A DNA stretch of 64,000 bases from Symbiodinium natans (GCA_905221605.1 CAJNDS010002024.1:1-64000), one strand, 5' to 3'. Shown: positions 28,092-38,990, counted from the stretch's first letter. Translations and numbers: made by a program. The notes: a model not told the origin generated them from the sequence alone.

Positions 28092-28243
28092 TAAACCCTA
28101 AACCCTAAACCCTAAACCCTGAACCCTGAACCCTAAACCCTAAACCCTGAACCCTGAACCCTAAACCCTAAACCCTGAACCCTGAACCCTAAACCCTAAA
28201 CCCTAAACCCTAAACCCTAAACCCTAAACCCTAAACCCTAAAC
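28092..28243 (-). repeat. CCCTAAA/CCCTGAA array
   Basis: About twenty-one units; CCCTGAA pairs recur at regular spacing, suggesting higher-order duplication of four-unit blocks. Confidence 0.95.
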
Positions 28244-28258
28244 CCAAGGCTGGGTTAC

Positions 28259-28789
28259 ATCGGCGCCGTGCTCGCGCAGGAGCTGGGCACCTGCTCTAGA
28301 AGTTGATGGGCTGCTTGTTCGGGTTTAGGGTTTAGGGTTTAGGGTTTTAGGGTTTTTTTGCCTTTAGGGTTTAAGGCTTAGGGTTTAGTGTTTGGGGTTG
28401 AGGAGTCAGCGGCTGAAGCCCCCAAAGACTTGAAACCGTCTGGAAAAGTAATCGAGCCAGAAAAGACCTGCCAGCCCCAACAACACTAGACACTGAAACT
28501 CCAAAGCAAATACCTCTATCTAGATATGTATATGTATATGTATATGTATATGCATATATATATATAGGATTTAGGTACATAGGGTCTAGGGTTTAGGGCT
28601 ATACATATACATACCACATATCTTGGATGCGCTTTGACCCCCAATAAATCTTTAACTTTTGGGTCCCCTGAATATGAAATTAGAGGAACCCCAAAACTTA
28701 TAACATGATAAAGTTGTAGTAAAGTCCCGCCTAGATATACCTACAAGATATACATATATATATATATATAGGCGAAATCCCGCGCCCGG

Positions 28790-28838
<49 letters not shown>

Positions 28839-28982
28839 CATACATACATACACGTATCCCTACAGGGGGTCCTCAATCATACGAGCTTTAACCCTAAACC
28901 CTAAACCCTACAGCCTTCCGGGTTTCGGCCGGCTGCAGCTTTGTGCATGGCTGTGGCCCCATAGCTGTCCTCCGGCTCGGGG
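28259..28982 (-). CDS. Ankyrin-repeat protein, two exons
   Basis: Exon 28915-28982 reads PEPEDSYGATAMHKAAAGRN then PEG; exon 28259-28290 continues AQLLREHGAD, with VTQ possible beyond. Joining GAAG|GCTGTAG (GC donor) to TCTAGAGCAG|GT keeps the frame and recreates an ankyrin repeat: G-x-TAMHKAAAG, then LLREHGAD. Ankyrin repeats mediate protein-protein contacts. The roughly 620 nt intron contains TTTAGGG/CCCTAAA blocks and (AT)n tracts. Further minus-strand exons of similar type lie upstream at 29491 and 30172. Confidence 0.6.
28525..28566. repeat. (AT)n microsatellite
   Basis: TATATG repeats grading into TATATA. Confidence 0.85.
28753..28852. repeat. (AT)n and (CATA)n microsatellite
   Basis: Two TATATA runs split by CGCGCCCGGC, then CATACATACATA. 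Confidence 0.9.
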
Positions 28983-29490
28983 CTGCGTTGCTTCTCTTGG
29001 GGGATGCTCGGGTTCAGAGAATTCGGGGACCTCAATGTTTAGGGTTTAGGGTTTAGGGTTTTAGGTTTGGGGGTTTAGGGGGGCTGCTCTTTCAGACAGC
29101 TCAGCGCCGGGCGTTGTGAGGACATTGCTTGTGGCGCAGCTTGAAAAAATCCGTTCACGTCCCCTGAGGGAGCAAAATTCACCAAAACCAAATCGGTTCG
29201 GTTCGAGGTTTGCGGTCTGAAAACAAGAAGCTCGGGAAACCATCCTCCGAACCCTTTTTTGAACCCAGTCTCGGAAGACCCTAAACCCGAAACCCAAAAC
29301 TTTGCCCGAAACCCAAGAATACGTAAGCCAACGGCCTTCAAGTCTCAGTCACAGACTTTGAAATCCAAGCATGCGCAAGTAACCTTCCACCATTCAGACT
29401 CATGAATGCTTGGAGGTTGCCCTCAACCCTAAACCCTAAACCCTGAACCCTGAACCCCAAAACCCAAAACCCGATGAACCCCTCAAAACC

Positions 29491-29564
29491 CTATGGAACC
29501 CGTCCCTGATCTCAGGGTCTGCCCTGCAGGACAAGAGCACCTTCAGGGACGCTTCTTGGGTGTA
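29491..29564 (-). CDS. Ankyrin-repeat exon candidate
   Basis: Reads TQEASLKVLLSCRADPEIRD then GF. LKVLLSCRADPEIRDGF fits the second helix and loop of an ankyrin repeat. Boundaries uncertain; flanked by TTTAGGG-type DNA. Confidence 0.5.
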
Positions 29565-29799
29565 GGGGGTTTAGGGTTTAGGGTTTGGGGTTTTGGGGTT
29601 TGGGGTTTAGGGTGTAGGGTTTAGCATGTCAAGATCGAGGAACTAAGGGTTCAGGGGTGAGGTTTCGGGACAGGATGACTGCGGTGCCTGTTTTGTGTGG
29701 GCGGGTGTGTAGTGTAGGCATGGGCGCAGACGAGAATTCGAGATGTCAACAGGATGGTGAGCTAGTCTCAGAATGAAAATTGCAGAAGGCCCGCTTTTT

Positions 29800-29833
29800 T
29801 AGGGACGGTTAGTATAAGGGGGAACATCCCAAT
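29800..29833. mobile_element. Family A element, right end only
   Basis: GGTTAGTATAAGGGGGAACA and CCCAA; the left arm is missing. Confidence 0.6.
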
Positions 29834-29840
29834 TGATCCC

Positions 29841-29955
29841 TCAAGAGACCTTGGCTGCTTCATTGTGCTTGAGGAAGATGCAAATGGAGAGGGCCGTGAC
29901 GTTGTTGCCCAAGTTCACAAGCTGTGGTCCTGCAGGCGCAAAATCCAGCGCGATG
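29841..29955 (-). CDS. Candidate terminal exon, unknown protein
   Basis: After acceptor CAAAACAG; 37 codons plus TGA: IALDFAPAGPQLVNLGNNVT then ALSICIFLKHNEAAKVS. Hydrophobic helical, ends beside the family A fragment. The plus strand is also open here, but the minus frame looks better. Confidence 0.5.
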
Positions 29956-30171
29956 CTGTTTTGAGGATTGGTTCATGGCCCTAAGCCCTGAACCCTAAAC
30001 CCTTAACCCTAAACAAAACCCTATCAAGCTGGTGCAAGCAGCTGGCAAGTACTGCTTGTAGGTTCATGGGTAGCAGGGCTGACCTAAGCCCGAAATCCGA
30101 AACCCGAAACGCGAAACCCTCAACCCTCAACCCTCAAGCCTCAAGCCTCAACCCTACACCCTAAACTAAAC

Positions 30172-30278
30172 CCTGCGGTCCTTCGACTTGAATCGGCTCG
30201 TTCACGTCTGCCCGTGCCTCCAGCAGCGTGGACAACTGCAAAGGGCTACCGCCCAAAGCAGCATAGCCTCGGTGGGCC
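30172..30278 (-). CDS. Ankyrin-repeat exon candidate
   Basis: From acceptor GTGTAGAG to CAGG|GTTTAG, where the telomere unit forms the donor. Reads GGSPLQLSTLLEARADVNEP then IQVEGPQ. STLLEARADVNEP is a typical ankyrin helix-2 and loop. Confidence 0.55.
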
Positions 30279-30489
30279 CTCTACACCCTCGGCTTAGGGG
30301 TTTAGGGTTTAGGGTTTAGGGTTGGGGTTTAGGGATTCCTAAACCCTAAGCCCTGTGGTCTTCTTAAGCCCATTAAGGGGGGGGGTAAAATGATGGAAAA
30401 GGTGAACATCTCCCAAGGGCCCCAGTAGCATAAGGGCGTCCATCCAGAGGCATCTCGCTCATGGATGTTTCGGAAGCCTCGTCTCTGCT

Positions 30490-30840
30490 GGGCTTAGGGT
30501 TTAGGGTTTTAGGGTTTTAGGGTTTGAAGGTTTAGGGTTTAGGGTTTAAGGGTTTTAGGGTTTGAGGGTTTAGGGTTTGAGGGGGTTTAGGGTTTTAGGG
30601 TTTTATGGTTTTAGGGTTTGAGGATTTGAGGGTTTTAGGGTTTTAGGGTTTAGGGTTTTAGGGTTTTAGGGGTTTAGGGTTTTAGGATTTGAGGGTTTTA
30701 TGGTTTTAGGGTTTAGGGTTTTAGGGTTTTAGGGTTTAGGGTTTTAGGGTTTAGGGTTTTTAGGATTTAGGGGTTTTAGGGTTTAGGGTTTTAGGGCTCT
30801 AGGGCTTTAGGGTTTAAGGGTTTAGGGTTTTAGGGTTTAT
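30490..30840 (+). repeat. TTTTAGGG-rich degenerate block
   Basis: About 350 bases of eight-base TTTTAGGG units mixed with TTTAGGG and TTTGAGGG. Confidence 0.95.
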
Positions 30841-31157
30841 CTAGGAGTTTCTACTTTTCACGGGGCTTGGGCTTCGGGGTCTGGGATTTCTCGGCTTTGT
30901 TGTTCAGAACGCCAGCACGACTAATCCTTCAAACCTCTCTAAGGGGGAGGCCAATCATTTCCAAGCTCTACCCGGAAAAGGAGCATCAAAGCACAATGCC
31001 AGAAACCGCAAGAATGAAACCAAGGGTGTGAAAAAACACGAGTCTCCTCCAGAACTCGTGAAGCACCCAAGCATGCGCAACATCAAATCTGGTAGCTAAG
31101 ACAAGGGGGGTTTACCTCATTCTGAAACCCCTAAACCCTATACCCTAAACCCTAAAC

Positions 31158-31263
31158 AGGCGGGCAGCCGTTCTGGTGCAGGAACTCCTCCATGAAGTAG
31201 TCAGCCGGATCGGAAGTGCTGGATTCCAGGCCCGGAACGAGTTTCCCGATAGGATCCACATTC
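31158..31263 (-). CDS. Candidate internal exon with telomere-unit donor
   Basis: From acceptor AACCAG to CCT|GTTTAGGG. Reads NVDPIGKLVPGLESSTSDPA then DYFMEEFLHQNGCPP, acidic and strongly protein-like. Possibly upstream part of the ankyrin gene on the same strand. Confidence 0.55.
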
Positions 31264-31303
31264 CTGGTTCATGGGGTTTAGGGTTTAGGGTTTAGGGTTT
31301 AGG

Positions 31304-31390
31304 GATACTATTAAAAATGTAACTTTTTATTCCTTATAGGGTTTGAGTACCCTTTAAACATGTAAAAGTGGTACCCAACCATGACAAAGA
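31304..31390. mobile_element. Family H short dispersed element
   Basis: TTTTTATTCCTTATAGGGTT and GTACCCAACCATGACAAAG match the copy at 10545. Confidence 0.55.
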
Positions 31391-31450
31391 TTCAGGTTTC
31401 GGAAGAGGACCGCCTGCAAGTTCAAGAGGCTTCGGTAGTTGTGAAGGTTC

Positions 31451-31558
31451 CTTGGTTGTCCAGTAACCTGGGGGAATTAAAGGGCTAACCTTTAGGGAAT
31501 TTATAGGGTTTAGAATACCCCAAAAAGGTTAAAGGTTACCTACTCTACTTCTACTAAG
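31451..31558. mobile_element. Family D dispersed element
   Basis: CTTGGTTGTCCAGTAACCTG at the left and AAGGTTACCTACTCTACTTC at the right; nearly identical to 20611-20711. Confidence 0.8.
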
Positions 31559-31737
31559 AAACCCTAAACCCGAAACCCTAAACCCTTAAAGGTCACCGGC
31601 TCTGCTGCGAAGGTTCCCGGCGCGGAGGTATTCGAGCAACTTCTCCTTGACCATTCCTGTGCTGTCGGGTTTGCTCTCTCCCGTTCGGCCCCATGCCTGC
31701 CCACCTCCCCCTTCCTACTCCTCAGCAGCCCTAAGGG

Positions 31738-31866
31738 CCCAAAAACCCTAAAACCCTAAAACCCCAAAACCCCAAAACCCTAAACCTAAACCCTAAACCC
31801 CTAAACCCCTAAACCCTAAACCCTAAACCCTAAACCCTAAACCCTAAACCCTAAACCCTAAACCCC
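31738..31866 (-). repeat. CCCTAAA array with CCCTAAAA start
   Basis: Eight-base units at the left grade into pure seven-base units at the right. Confidence 0.95.
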
Positions 31867-31956
31867 AGCCCCTAAACTCCTAGGAGCCGCACAAGCGGCT
31901 CAGAGAACAGGAACCAAGGGGCTGGAAGGGAGGGGGGTGTAAGGGTTTAGGGCCCA

Positions 31957-32160
31957 TATTCCCTTATTGGGGCTTCTTTTTGTGATTACTCAGCCCTTAT
32001 TAGGGATTATTTCGTGATGTTTTCAGCCCTTATTAGGAGATTATTCAGCCCATATTCCCTTATTAGGGCTTATTTTGCGATTCCCAAGCCCTTATTAGGG
32101 ATTATTCAGCCCACATTCCCTTATTAGGGCTTATTTGGTGATTGTTAAGCCCTTACTATG
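31957..32160. repeat. Tandem CCCTTATTAGGG-based repeat
   Basis: About three irregular copies (spacings 86 and 63) of a unit with CCCATATTCCCTTATTAGGG and GGGATTATTCAGCCC; palindromic core resembles family A. Confidence 0.7.
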
Positions 32161-32425
32161 GGAGCTTGGGGGCACCATCCCCATGCCTTTCTCACCCCCT
32201 TGGTTCCTTCTGAGCGTAGCCAAGGATCCTGAAAGGACCTGGCCCACATGCTTCACCTGGATGTGTTGCTGCTTTTCTTTTAGAGGTTTAGGGCTGAGGG
32301 TTTGGGTTTGGGGGGGAGTTTTCTTCGGGTTAGATAAATACGCTAAAAAGGAACTTAGAAGCCAGAGGAAATTCCCCCCCCCCCCCACTCCCCCCCCAAA
32401 AAAGCCACTAAACCCCGCACCCTTG

Positions 32426-32472
32426 TTTAGCCGGAGGTTTAGGGTTAACCCTAAACCCTAAACCCTAAACCC
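32426..32472. repeat. Head-to-head telomere-unit junction
   Basis: GGTTTAGGGTTAACCCTAAA: TTTAGGG meets CCCTAAA with no spacer. Confidence 0.9.
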
Positions 32473-32569
32473 GAAACTTTTTCCAAATTCAACCCCAGGC
32501 CACATCCTCCTCGACCGTAAAGAGTCCCTCTCCAACCGGCTCCAAGACCCAGTCGAACATCGACCTTTG

Positions 32570-32960
32570 AAGGTTTTGGTTTAGGGCTTCGGGTTTAGGG
32601 TTTAGGGCTTAGGTTTTTAGGGTTTAGGGTTTAGGGCTTGGGGTCTAGGGGGTTTTAGGTTTAGGGGGTGGGCTTTTAGGCTTTCAGGTTTAGGGGGTTT
32701 AAGGGGGTGTAGGGTGTAGGGTGTTCGGCGTTAGGGCGTAGGGATTAATGTTCTAGGTTTTAGGCGTAGGGTTTTGATTAGGGTTTTAGGGTGTAGGGAT
32801 TTAGGGCGTAGGGACTTAAGGTTTAGGGCTTTAGGATGTCTAACAATGTGAGGTCGGGTTTAGTAGGGTTTGTAGGGTTGAAAGGTTTTGGTTTCAAGCG
32901 TCAAGGTCTAGGTTTCGGGGTTTAAGGCTTTAGGATTATGGTTTCGAGTGTGTGTCAGTT
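32570..32960 (+). repeat. Highly degenerate TTTAGGG region
   Basis: About 390 bases made almost wholly of TTTAGGG-like words (GTAGGG, TTAAGG, TTTCGG). No gene seen. Confidence 0.8.
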
Positions 32961-33002
32961 TTCAGGGTTCAGGGCCCCAGGGGCTTGAAGGTTCTTCTTT
33001 TT

Positions 33003-33053
33003 TTTTGGGGGGGGGGGGGGGGGGAGGGGGTGGGGGGGGGGGGGGGGGGGGGG
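33003..33053. repeat. Poly-G tract
   Basis: Long interrupted G run, G-quadruplex prone. Confidence 0.9.
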
Positions 33054-33317
33054 TTTCGTGTGTTGCGTCTTCTTAGACTCAATGAACCCAAACCCCCAAA
33101 CCCTCCCCAAACCCCAAACCTTAATACAGCAGAAAACAAGAAGAGCAGAGGTGCGAGTCTTGTGGACATACCTTGCGCTCTAACATTCGGCTAAGGGCTA
33201 GCCTTCAGAATCCAAAGGCTTTAGGGTCTAAAGTAGTTGTAAGCCCTAAGGCCCTTAACCCTAAACCCTAAACCCGAAACAAAGTACTGGTAAGCCCTAA
33301 GACCCTAAACCCTAAAA

Positions 33318-33406
33318 GGAATCCGAAGTTCAACAGTCCCGATGCAAACGAACCAGACGGGGGGCGCCAAGGTCAGGCGGCTGGCGCTCTGCACCTCGAT
33401 GGGGCC
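33318..33406 (-). CDS. Candidate exon, unknown protein
   Basis: The minus-strand telomere unit TTAG|GGC forms the acceptor. Reads GPIEVQSASRLTLAPPVWFV then CIGTVELRIP. Family unknown. Confidence 0.45.
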
Positions 33407-33617
33407 CTAAACCCTAAACCCTGAACCCTAAACCCTGAACCCTAAACCTCAAACCCTAAACCCTAAACCCTAAACCCTAAACCCTGCGCCTCGATGGCCA
33501 GCTCCAGGCTGGAGCATGTACTGAGATGCCTTAGTGTCAGAACGCTAAACCCTTCTCAGCCCAGGGGTTAGGCACCTAAACCCTAAACCCTAACCTCTAA
33601 ACCCTAAACCCCAGATC

Positions 33618-33714
33618 TTGGGATGTTCCTCCTTATACTAACAGTCCTTAAATCTGGATTATTGTACCCTCCCTATTACACCCCACTATTAAGGACTGTT
33701 ATCAGGAACATCCC
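33618..33714. mobile_element. Family A palindromic element, complete
   Basis: TTGGGATGTTCCTCCTTATA at the left, GGACTGTTATCAGGAACATC at the right. Confidence 0.8.
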
Positions 33715-34237
33715 GGCCTAGATCCCAACACGCCTGTTTGCAACCCTAAGGACCCTCCTTACAAACCACCCATGAACCTCCAAGTAAACCCCCCCAAAAC
33801 CCCGTCTTTGCAACCCTAACCTGACCCTGACCCGATCTTGAGCGGGCCCCCCGCCCCAAGAACAACATGAACAACAGATCCCTCCAAAAGGGTAGCCCAG
33901 GCCCAGGCATCTTACCAAAAGGGCTGAGGGTTTGGGATTTTGTCTATTTCGGACATCCTTTTCTTTGGGGGTCGGGGGAGGGGGGTGGGGGCCGGTGGGG
34001 GCCGGTGAGGGCCGAGGGACCTTTGTGTCCTAAAACCAGCTCATGGAGGAGTGGGGAAGAACAGCAGGAGTCTACCTGGAGGTTCAAATTAGTAGATAAG
34101 AGTAGGGTTGCATGTACGGCAAACCCAAAACCCTAAACTCGAAACCGTAAACCGGCAAACCTGAGTTCCATTTGGTTGCAGCCTTGATGGCCCTCTCTTG
34201 GCCCCGTGCAGGCAGACTAGGAAAAGGCCGATATGAG

Positions 34238-34330
34238 TTGGGATGTTCCCGCTATACTAACAGTCCTTACCAGGGATTATAGTACCCCCTACTATACTCC
34301 GTATTCAGGACTCTTAGATCAGTATAAGAG
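34238..34330. mobile_element. Family A element, right end decayed
   Basis: GTTGGGATGTTCCCGCTATA and ACAGTCCTTACCAGGGATTA; the final GGAACATCCC is missing. Confidence 0.75.
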
Positions 34331-34447
34331 TTCTCTGAGGCTCCACCGTCCAGAGCCCGGCGTTTCTGCAGGCCCAGCCAGCTGCAGCTGGCATCTCAAC
34401 AAATGCAGGCGGGAAGATGTGGCCACCGCCTTGAAGGAGTGGCCGAA

Positions 34448-35357
34448 CTACATTCGACGATGGAGGCGGCGAAAACTCCTCTGCGCTTGCTTCGAGAGAT
34501 CATCCTCATACCAGAAGATGTCGAAGAACTCCATCGGCACTAGCTCAGACAACACCCACGGACCAGCTATTTTGAAAAAGCCCCTGTCACCAAAATCTGG
34601 GCCCCAAGAGTTCATCAAGGTCATGTAGCGGTCATCGTCTTTGATATATGTGACTACATGACCATCGCGCGAAGAATCTGCGTAACCTTCAGAGTCGTCG
34701 CCATCGTCGCCGCGCCCGGCCCGCATGTGCTTCCTACATAGCACTCCACGTCGGTGCGTGCTGAAGAATTCACCAAATTTGTCCCATCCCGGAGACGACA
34801 GCGTGAAGATTGCCACAACCGCTCGCCCTTGCCTCACGGCTTCGCGCGCTTGCGGAAAGCGCACGCGCTGAAAGTGCAAGCCGTACCTTCTACACACATA
34901 CTGCAGCACAGCTCGTTCGCTGCGGTTGCGTCGGTTGTGAAATTTGCGAATAATGTCGTCCCGCAACATCTGGATAGCCACCTGCACGGCCAACGATCCG
35001 CAAGAGCGCAGAGTGAGTGGCGGAGGAGATTGCGTGGGCGTAGCAAGTCCCATGATCTCCCTGATCAGGAGACGGCACAAACTTGCTCAGATGTTGCTGT
35101 CTCAGGAACTTCTCATACTGCTTTGATGCCCGACCAGGCTGCGCAAGGTCAGAAAGATGGTGCTTGAGAATCTTCCTCCTCTGCGTTTGGGATAGCCCTT
35201 GAGGGCTGGAGTTGTGAACCTCAACCAGACTGAGCATACCACGCATTCCGAGCTGGCGGGGCGCTGCCCATAGCAGCGCTTGGACGCCTCGATAGACGCG
35301 GATGCTCTGGGAGAGTGCCATCGCAGAGCCGGGTCTTGAACTAACTGTATCAAACAA
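34448..35357 (-). pseudogene. Papain-type (C1) cysteine protease, frameshifted
   Basis: Hydrolyses peptide bonds with a Cys-His-Asn centre. The N-terminal frame (35357-about 34970) holds the oxyanion Gln and catalytic Cys in DQGDHGTCYAHA. The C-terminal frame (about 34970-34448) holds the His in DGHVVTYIKDDDRY and the Asn in LMNSWGPDFGDRGFFKI. The reading frame changes between GRAGGYPDV and LRDDIIRKFHNRR at about 34955-34975, a single-base indel or a sequencing error, since there is no room for an intron. All catalytic residues survive on one frame or the other. The stop is TAG at 34448. No clear signal peptide or large pro-region is seen; an upstream exon may lie at 35529. Whether it is functional depends on the indel being real. 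Confidence 0.8.
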
Positions 35358-35413
35358 ACTTCGGAAAGATCCTCCTCTGCCCTAAACTCAAAACTCTACA
35401 CCCTAAATTTGAG

Positions 35414-35466
35414 CCCTGTCGAAGGCGGCAGAGGCCCTTCGCGCAAATTCCGGGTCAAGACGTGAA
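35414..35466 (+). CDS. Candidate small internal exon
   Basis: From ATTTGAG to donor GAA|GTGAGT; reads LSKAAEALRANSGSRRE, helical. Opposite strand to the protease. Confidence 0.35.
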
Positions 35467-35528
35467 GTGAGTGCCCCTCCCTACATCCTAAACCCTGGGT
35501 GTCGGGCTTAAAGGGTTTAGAGTTTAGA

Positions 35529-35598
35529 TCGATAGCTGACTCCCTTCAAGTCAACAACATAGGCTGCCAGGCCCATGATGTCGTCCATGTCAGGTCTT
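35529..35598 (-). CDS. Candidate upstream exon, possibly of the protease gene
   Basis: Minus strand, ATG at 35588: MDDIMGLAAYVVDLKGVSYR. Protein-like, same strand and 170 bases upstream of the protease frame. The linkage is inferred from position only. Confidence 0.4.
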
Positions 35599-35751
35599 CG
35601 TGTTTAGGCCTGAGGATTTGGTGTTCAGCACATTAGGGAGTCGGGGTTCAGTGTATGCGGCACTCAAGATCCCAGATGTTTGCTTCTCCGCCGCGTTGTT
35701 CTGCTGGTGGCAACATATCTTGTTCAAGAGCTGTGGGATTCGAGGAGGGAT

Positions 35752-35998
<247 letters not shown>

Positions 35999-36619
35999 CT
36001 CAGGCACCTCGTTTCTGAACCAGGCTTCTCCATGTCCTACACCCCTTAACCCCCAACAAAAATCGCAGCCCTTTTCAGGAGGGACTGCCAAAGACCTCAG
36101 CCCTAAGACTGGAAAATGCGGTACTTGTTCAAAAAAACCATATCTTCGAAAGCTCCCCGTTTCAGAAAAGAACCCCGAAACCTTAAACCCTAAACCCTAC
36201 ACCCTAAACCCTAAACCCCCTACTTTCAAGGGGCTCTTACCCCCCACGGATGTGCAGCTGCGGTGCCTGACTAGGCGCTCCAGGCGGCACCAACCGCGCC
36301 TTGCTAGTACTATTCAGAGCTGGCGGTTTAGGGTACCCTCAACCCGAAGCCGCTGAGGGACGCCCATGCAGATAACGTCGAATCTCTTAGAAACAGCCAG
36401 ACCCTAAACCCTAAACCCTAAACCCTCAAAAGAAAGAAAAACTGTCCCAACCCACCCGAGGAGCGTGGACCAAGAGGATTTGCTCAAGAGCGATTGGTGC
36501 TCCAAGTGCCGAACTGGGGGGCACAGAATGACAAAGTACTGACTTCCTTGGGACGAGGGTTTGGGGTTCAGGGTGTCGGGTCTAGGGAAATCTTGGTAGC
36601 CCCAGAACCAGATTTTGAT

Positions 36620-36706
36620 CAGGGCACCAGCTTTTTTGGGTTGGTTACTCTGTAAGGGAACCTTGAACCTAAAAAAGGCAAAACAAGGTACCACTAGGCG
36701 ACCAAG
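36620..36706. mobile_element. Family C element
   Basis: GGTTGGTTACTCTGTAAGGG core and right end GGTACCACTAGGCGACCAAG. Confidence 0.65.
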
Positions 36707-36833
36707 CTTCGCTCCACATAGGAGGGAATGCTTCGTATGGCCATTCGCCGGTCCTCATGTGATATGCTGTCCGATTCCTGCGGGCAGCAGAAGTAGTCCT
36801 TGGTCACTGCCATGCTCTCTGGTTGGAAAATAA

Positions 36834-36972
36834 TTGGAGGTTCAAGGTGCTTACTAACCAGTTAACACTGTACTTATAACTGTACTTATAACCCTAGTCG
36901 GGCACTTTAGGGGCTTATAAGTGGGTTATAAGTACAGTTATGATTGGTTAACCAGTACCATGAACCTCCAAG
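36834..36972. mobile_element. Family B element, long subfamily
   Basis: Long near-perfect hairpin: TTGGAGGTTCAAGGTGCTTA at the left, AGTACCATGAACCTCCAA at the right; inner arms AACCAGTTAACACTGTACTT and AAGTACAGTTATGATTGG. Confidence 0.8.
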
Positions 36973-37131
36973 TGCCATCTTGGGGTAGCTGCATGGGCCC
37001 TTAATGTGGTTCCTTGCCTCCTCTTAAGGTTTTTGAAGCATGGGCCCTTTTGTTGTAGAGGGTATGTAGGGGGTATGTAAAGTGGATCCCAGTTTACAAG
37101 CCCATGCTAAGGGACCATGTAATTACCTAAG

Positions 37132-37506
37132 ATGCCAGCAAACCACAAACGACTCCGTCGCAAGCCCCGTTGCGCGCGCCCTGCTTGGTTTGGAAACTTC
37201 TGGAGGGGTAATCGCCGCCCCGATTACAATCGATCGACCCCCACAATTCTCGTAAGGCGCTCGGCTGTCGCTGTCGAGTGGTCTCGCTCATACTCCAAAA
37301 TACTAGGACCTTCTTCTACAATAGGATGCCCCAAAGCCCATCCAAGCCTTAAACGCTAAACCCTCAAGTCTTTCAAGCACCATGTGAACAGATGTTTACA
37401 TGTTAAGAGCAGCAAGGTGTCGTACCACATGTACAGCGGCCGCTCGGTGAGCTGTGACGAACTGACAGCCTTAGTCATCTTTCTAGGGGTGCGGGGCTTA
37501 GGGTGA
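37132..37506 (+). CDS. Coding-like frame with one in-frame TAA
   Basis: ATG at 37132 (MPANHKRLRRKPRCARPAWF) runs to TAA at 37357. That TAA lies in a single CTAAACCC telomere-like word, and the same frame then stays open to TGA at 37506 (TLKSFKHHVNRCLHVKSSKV, CDELTALVIFLGV). The second half is the more protein-like. Possibly an exon starting near 37360. Confidence 0.35.
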
Positions 37507-38125
37507 TGGGAATTCTTTCATATGAGCATGAGGCTTCGCGAGTCTCAGTCTGCACAGTGCAGCCTCACACCCCACCTGAAACTGAAACCCTCGTATCTTA
37601 AAGGCACCCGACTTGCAGGGCAACCTCCAAAACGCTAAGCAATTGCAGCGCCAGTATATACATCCTTTTGCAGCAGGCTTGCAGATACTGCCAGACAAAG
37701 CCCTGAGCCCTGAACTTCTGCTTAAACCACAGCGAAAAGCATGTGCGAGGGCTCTCGAGGGGGTTGTCCGTTTGGGCTGTAGGGCCCCTTGCACTGCTAC
37801 AGTGGCCGACTTAATGGGGCTTAGGTTTGAGGAACCCTTTTCAATTTGGGTGCGTAGCTTGCACTATGGAAATTCTTGAGGCACCTGCATTCAGGGGCAA
37901 CTGCTGGCTTATGTAAGAGTTCCTCACTCTCAGGGCACGAAGAGAGGCAGGGACGAGTCGAGTGGGACGCTGCTGCTACGTTGTGACGGGCTGTGCCATC
38001 GAGCGTCGGTCGCGAGCCCGCAAAGCTCGAGGATGATATTGGGCGAGATCGGAGGGGATGCACCTCCCAAACCCTAAACCACCTGAAACCGTGAAACCCC
38101 AAAATGCCCTGGCTTTCTTTTGGAT

Positions 38126-38160
38126 TTAGGGTTTATCCCTAAACCCTAAAGCCTAAACCC
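38126..38160. repeat. Head-to-head telomere-unit junction
   Basis: ATTTAGGGTTTATCCCTAAA: TTTAGGG followed by CCCTAAA with two bases between. Confidence 0.85.
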
Positions 38161-38441
38161 TGGGGTACAAGGCTTGAAGCTCCATGGCGAGCAACCCTCG
38201 TGGCCACAAAGGGCACTCAAGGACTGCATCCAACCCGAAAAGCTCAGGTTTTTGGGTTTAGGGTTTTTGGGTTTAGGGTTATTCTGGTTGCCCACTAACC
38301 GATGAGTAAAAAGGGCGCCCCCCCTTTTTGCTTAAAGGAGTTTGTAAGGGAACTCAAGTGTAAACCTCAAGTCCAGGACTTAGAGCAGGAAGCTCACGAC
38401 GTTGAACCACCTGAAACGCTCGCAACATACAGCTCTCAAAT

Positions 38442-38990
38442 CCTACCCCCCCCCCCCCCCCCCCTTGGGGAGTAAGACGCACTACAGGCCCTTAGAATGC
38501 AGACGAAATACTGCTTCTTGAAGTTTTTAATGATATTTACATTGATCTGATGACTCCTCCCTCCCATGCCCAACTTACTCACAACATGATTTCGTATGGA
38601 CAAACATTGGCAAATGACAATGCGTGAGCTTGTGCAAAGGCTCTGGAATTCAGACATGTCAACTTCTGTAGTCAAGAAATAGTTACATCAAGATTTGTTT
38701 GCCAAAGGAATATTTTACTGGCAAAAGACGCACCGCAGATACATTGTCCTTGCATACTTAACGTTTTGAAGATCTTTTAAATATCCACATAGAGGCAACA
38801 ACCTGAGGATATGAAACATCTTGAGATGCCAGCATGGTAGTAGGCTACACAACCTAGATGGTTCCATCCCAAAAAAAGTGCATACGGGGCGTAACCCGGC
38901 TGCAGTGTGTCTCTTTCTGCAAACCCTATACCCAGCCCTAACAACCCTAACCCCCTAACCCCTAAACCCTAAACCCTCAAAAGCAAACAA
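38442..38990. other. Region without a supported gene
   Basis: Starts with a C-run (38445-38464); the rest is A/T-richer DNA with stops in all frames and no repeat family recognised, ending in CCCTAAA-type DNA. Confidence 0.5.

Noticed and set aside
28914-29037. Plus-strand hydrophobic frame over the ankyrin exon
   Set aside because: The minus strand gives a recognisable ankyrin motif that rejoins to the next exon; the plus frame is treated as its shadow.
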